Shown piece after piece: positions 7,429-7,673 of a DNA stretch of 7,673 nucleotides. Below the pieces are notes generated by a model. The model saw nothing but the letters and a program-made list of their open reading frames with translations. It did no database searches and was not told the origin of the DNA. Within the stretch, counting starts at the first letter, position 1. Every line of letters starts with the position of its first letter. The translations under genes were made by a program, and so were the position numbers. The stretch is from Bacteroidales bacterium UBA2559 (GTDB taxonomy: Bacteria; Bacteroidota; Bacteroidia; Bacteroidales; Bacteroidaceae): the NCBI GenBank assembly GCA_002340405.1, contig DDLZ01000154.1:11289-18961 (forward strand), given 5' to 3'.

Positions 7429-7673
7429 TCAGAAACTGAATGCAAGTAATAAACCGACTTTAGGAGTTCCCTGATAATCAATAAGGATATTGGGTTCAAC
7501 CTTCAGGCTCAGGTCGCTCGATATGTCGAAATGTGACAGTTCGGCATCAACATATGCGTCAATGGCCGAGATGATATACATACCTGCGAATGCAAATATA
7601 CTCAGATCGCGATATCGGCGGTATTTATCTTTTCTTTTTTTGAACACATCTTTCAGCCAATCTTCCGTGCTGC
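7429..7673 (-). CDS. DUF5683 family protein (5' part outside window)
   Basis: Only the last 80 or so residues are visible; the reading frame stays open to the right edge, so the start lies outside. The visible part has a very basic stretch (KKRKDKYRRYRD), then a hydrophobic segment that could span the membrane (LSIFAFAGMYIISAIDAYVD), then a DISSDLSLKVEP stretch and a beta-like C-terminus ending in Phe (LLLAFSF), as in many outer-membrane-associated proteins. From memory, the RDLS...YIISAIDAYVDA...DISSDLSL pattern fits DUF5683, a Bacteroidetes family of unknown function that typically sits between parB and the lytic transglycosylase gene. The stop codon is four bases before the mltD ATG, so the genes are probably co-transcribed. 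The function is not known; the family call rests on this fragment and on gene order. Confidence 0.8.
   Translation of the reverse strand, partial: STEDWLKDVFKKRKDKYRRYRDLSIFAFAGMYIISAIDAYVDAELSHFDISSDLSLKVEPNILIDYQGTPKVGLLLAFSF

Noticed and set aside
7425..7499. Longer mltD start at 7499, adding 25 residues.
   Set aside because: It would overlap the end of the DUF5683 gene by about 70 bp and bury the signal peptide inside the protein; the ATG at 7424 gives a signal peptide right at the N-terminus.
7593..7600. TATATTTG on the minus strand, a match to the -7 box that might drive mltD-rel.
   Set aside because: It lies within DUF5683 coding sequence and no TTTG is found 19-21 bp upstream of it, so a chance match is likelier.
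1..7673. Mobile element, phage, defence system or CRISPR array.
   Set aside because: No transposase, integrase, terminal repeats or spaced direct repeats were seen; every gene fits a housekeeping or envelope role with ordinary Bacteroidales neighbours.

Overview
This window looks like ordinary chromosome from a member of the Bacteroidota, most likely the order Bacteroidales. Three things support this. The alaS promoter matches the Bacteroidetes sigma-factor consensus (TTTG, a 20-bp spacer, TAnnTTTG). The gene order DUF5683 - LysM lytic transglycosylase - Rel/SpoT is one I know from Bacteroidales, where it usually follows parA-parB. The protein sequences also look Bacteroidales-like. I see no mobile element, CRISPR array, rRNA or tRNA, and no long gene-free stretch.

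Layout: alanyl-tRNA synthetase (alaS) fills 1-2378 on the minus strand and runs off the left edge, so its C-terminus is missing. A 192-bp divergent intergenic region (2379-2570) follows. It carries the alaS promoter, a probable promoter for the rightward genes, and a 28-bp near-perfect palindrome that overlaps the alaS -33 box. The rightward unit has two genes four bases apart: a membrane-anchored M23 (LytM-type) peptidase (2571-3539) and a small MerR-family DNA-binding protein (3544-3909). Converging on it is a leftward unit: the tail of a DUF5683 protein (beginning beyond the right edge, ending at 7429), an MltD-type lytic transglycosylase (7424-6147) and a bifunctional Rel/SpoT (p)ppGpp synthetase/hydrolase (6136-3881). 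Gaps in this unit are 4 and 10 bases, so it is almost certainly an operon. The merR and rel genes overlap tail to tail by 29 bp.

Taken together, the window combines translation and its stress response (AlaRS charges tRNA, Rel senses uncharged tRNA on the ribosome) with peptidoglycan remodelling (an M23 endopeptidase and a lytic transglycosylase cutting different bonds). A small regulator sits between them. All complete genes appear intact with their catalytic residues. I found no convincing undescribed system. The most worthwhile leads are the 28-bp palindrome in the divergent promoter region, the 29-bp convergent overlap of merR and rel, and the coupling of cell-wall hydrolases to rel and merR.
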